In this document: positions 5,998 to 7,642 of the stretch, piece after piece | Numbering within the stretch: the first letter of the stretch is position 1 | Layout of the letters: each line of letters opens with the position of its first letter | NCBI GenBank assembly: GCA_002404155.1 | Contig: DHJC01000032.1 | Coordinates: 1 to 7,642, forward strand | Direction: 5' to 3' | Length of the DNA: 7,642 bases | Source of the DNA: Chloroflexi bacterium UBA4730 | GTDB taxonomy: Bacteria; Chloroflexota; Limnocylindria; P2-11E | The notes under the pieces: model-generated | Told to the model about the DNA's origin: nothing | The model's database searches: none | Seen by the model: only the letters and a program-made list of their open reading frames with translations | Made by a program: the position numbers and the translations under genes

Positions 5998-7548
5998 ATG
6001 CCCATGACGATGACGCCCCGGGTGAACGAGCTCTCGCTCCTCATGCGTGCTGCGGAGGTGTTGCTGAACGCCGCGACGGACGAGGCGAGCCTGCTCGCGC
6101 AGGCGACCGAGCTGCTCGGCGAGCAGTTCGGCTACACGATGCGGTACCTCCTGCTGCACGATCCCGAACGGGATGAGCTCTACGCGGCCGCAGCCGCAGG
6201 CGAGGGCAGCGACGATCCGGCCGTTCGGTCGTATCGAATGTCGACCGCGCGCGGCCTGACCGGCGTCGCGGCTCGGACGCGCGCGATCGTCAACGTCGGC
6301 GTCGTCTCCGGCGACTCGCGATACATCTCGGTCGCGCCGTCGTGCAACTCGGAGATCTGCGTGCCGCTCATCGCCCGCGGTAACCTGCTGGGCGTCCTGA
6401 CCGTCCAGAGCCCGAAGACCGATGCGTTCTCTCTCCAGGACGAGCGCCTGCTCTCAGCGTTCGCCGGCCTCGTATCGCTCGCGCTGATGCACGCGCGCGA
6501 GCACGCGTCCCGCCGCAGCGACATCGCGGAGCTCCAGGCGGTCGCCGAGGTCGCACGCCGCGCGGCGCAGCTCGACCGCAATGGCACCCTTCAGACGATC
6601 GTCGAGGCGTTCCAGCGCGTCACCACGGCCGACTCGACGGCGGTGTTCCTCTGGGACGAGGACACCCAGTGGCTCGAGGTCGCGACGGTGGTCTACGACG
6701 CGAGCTATTACCCGACCGAGTACGAGACCACCGTGCGCGATGCGAAGGTGAAGCTCGGCGAGGGGATCGTCGGCTGGACCGCCGAGCACCGCGAGCCCGC
6801 CCTCATCTCCGACGCCGTCGCCGACCCGCGCGTGGTGCCCGTGACCGGCGTTCCGCTCGAGCCGACGTCAGCCATCGTCGTCCCGCTCGTCGCGGACCAG
6901 CGCCTGCTCGGCGTCATCCGCGCGGTGAAGATGGGCCTGAACGCGTTCACTGCCGAGCACTACCGCTTCGCGCAGACCCTCGCGAGCCAAGCCTCGTTGG
7001 CGATCGCGGCCGCCGCGGCACACGAGGCCGTGCGCCGGCTGTCGGTCACCGACGAGCTCACCAACCTGTACAACGGGCGTCATTTCCGCGCGCGGCTCCA
7101 CGAGGAGATCGAACGCGCGAAGCGCGGTGGCCGGCCGCTCTCGTTGCTCGTCATCGACAGCGACTCGCTGAAAGACGTGAACGATCGCTTCGGTCACGAG
7201 GCCGGCAACCGGCACCTCGTCGCCATCGCACAGGCCGTGCAGACGCACGTGCGCACGAGCGACGTGGTCGCGCGGTTCGGCGGGGACGAGTTCCTGGTCC
7301 TGCAGCCGGATGCCACTCCCGAGGCCGCGGCGGTGGTCGCCGAGCGGATCCGAGTGGCGGTCGCCGCCGCGACGGTCGTCGTTGCGGACGGCGGGCAAGT
7401 GACCGGCACGGTGTCGATCGGCGTCGCCGGCTACCCCCGGTCCGCGTCGGATGAGGATTCACTCTTTCGGAGCGCCGATGCCGCCTTGTATGACGCGAAG
7501 CGTCACGGCAAGGACCGCGTCTTCATCGCCCCGGCGTCGTCCGGCTGA
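5998..7548 (+). CDS. GAF-GAF-GGDEF diguanylate cyclase, 516 aa
   Basis: This is a soluble signalling enzyme expected to condense two GTP into cyclic di-GMP under control of two sensory GAF domains. GAF1 spans about 17-165 (GLTGVAARTR, SEICVPLIARGNLLGVLTVQ). A helical linker rich in Ala/Arg/Glu follows. GAF2 spans about 176-340 (GEGIVGWTAEHREPALISD, SAIVVPLVADQRLLGVIRAV). A short signalling helix leads to the GGDEF domain at about 345-513: TDELTNLYNGRHF, metal-binding D387 in VIDSD, K392, N395, and GGDEF at 428-432 with E431. RTSD (419-422) lies five residues before GGDEF, the standard inhibitory I-site. N404 in GHEAGN replaces the usual Asp that reads guanine. There is no membrane segment or receiver domain, so the input is probably a cytoplasmic small molecule or redox/light cue bound by a GAF domain. 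The gene appears to be its own unit. Confidence 0.94.
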   Translation: MPMTMTPRVNELSLLMRAAEVLLNAATDEASLLAQATELLGEQFGYTMRYLLLHDPERDELYAAAAAGEGSDDPAVRSYRMSTARGLTGVAARTRAIVNVGVVSGDSRYISVAPSCNSEICVPLIARGNLLGVLTVQSPKTDAFSLQDERLLSAFAGLVSLALMHAREHASRRSDIAELQAVAEVARRAAQLDRNGTLQTIVEAFQRVTTADSTAVFLWDEDTQWLEVATVVYDASYYPTEYETTVRDAKVKLGEGIVGWTAEHREPALISDAVADPRVVPVTGVPLEPTSAIVVPLVADQRLLGVIRAVKMGLNAFTAEHYRFAQTLASQASLAIAAAAAHEAVRRLSVTDELTNLYNGRHFRARLHEEIERAKRGGRPLSLLVIDSDSLKDVNDRFGHEAGNRHLVAIAQAVQTHVRTSDVVARFGGDEFLVLQPDATPEAAAVVAERIRVAVAAATVVVADGGQVTGTVSIGVAGYPRSASDEDSLFRSADAALYDAKRHGKDRVFIAPASSG

Positions 7549-7552
7549 TATA

Positions 7553-7569
7553 GGTCCTCGTTGAGGGTC
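7553..7569 (+). terminator. Possible terminator hairpin after the diguanylate cyclase
   Basis: Arms 7553-7559 and 7563-7569 pair over 7 positions (two G-U) with a 3-nt loop, starting 4 nt after the cyclase stop. A second small hairpin, GCCGG/CCGGC at 7596-7608, follows. Neither has a T-tract. The remaining sequence to 7642 contains a lone TTGACT (7579-7584) with no matching -10 at normal spacing, and no gene that I can support. Confidence 0.3.
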
Positions 7570-7642
7570 AGACTTCCGTTGACTCTCGTGGGGAGGCCGG
7601 TCTCCGGCTATGCGGTTTAAGCCGTTGGAGCTAGTGTCCGGC

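Noticed and set aside
7579..7614. TTGACT followed by TATGCG as a promoter for a gene beyond the window
   Set aside because: The spacing is about 24 nt, too long for a standard sigma-70 type promoter, and the -10 match is poor.
7611..7642. Right edge considered as the start of a tRNA or other structured RNA
   Set aside because: No acceptor-stem, D-loop or anticodon pattern can be built from the sequence available.

Overview
The window comes from a high-GC bacterium. It carries six confidently recognised protein genes, one plausible small gene and no RNA genes, mobile elements or CRISPR arrays. Codons favour G/C at the third position, starts are a mix of ATG, GTG and TTG, and genes are packed tightly. 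This suits an environmental high-GC lineage, for example Chloroflexota of the Limnocylindria type, Dormibacterota or Actinomycetota. That placement is an impression, not a demonstrated assignment.

Region 1 (about 50-3818, + strand) is a carbohydrate operon. A possible 86-residue hydrophilic protein (84-344) is followed by a GT4-like glycosyltransferase (371-1552), a GH130 family mannoside phosphorylase or hydrolase (1549-2754) and a protein resembling the (alpha/alpha)6 six-hairpin glycosidase fold (2748-3818). The last three overlap by 4 and 7 nt, so they are probably co-transcribed and translationally coupled. None has a signal peptide, so the system looks cytoplasmic: one enzyme that could build a glycan or glycoside, one that could cleave or phosphorolyse a mannosidic bond, and a third of unknown activity. 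The substrate cannot be read from the sequence. The glycosyltransferase lacks the usual GT4 EX7E glutamates, and the GH130 protein seems to have Arg where phosphorylases have a phosphate-binding Lys. This operon is the best candidate for an undescribed system here.

Region 2 (3819-3870) is a short convergent gap with a strong GC-rich stem-loop, probably a shared terminator. Region 3 (3871-4872, - strand) encodes a sulfite-oxidase-fold molybdopterin enzyme with catalytic and dimerisation domains but no haem domain and no export signal.

Region 4 (4898-5935, + strand) starts only 25 nt from the oxidase gene, divergently. It encodes a membrane-anchored or secreted beta-propeller-like protein. Region 5 (5998-7548, + strand) encodes a soluble GAF-GAF-GGDEF diguanylate cyclase with an intact GGDEF motif and an RxxD inhibitory site. 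The residue that normally reads guanine (Asp344 in PleD) is Asn in it. The last 94 nt hold possible hairpins and no gene I can support. No shared pathway is evident among the oxidase, propeller and cyclase genes; they look like independent units.
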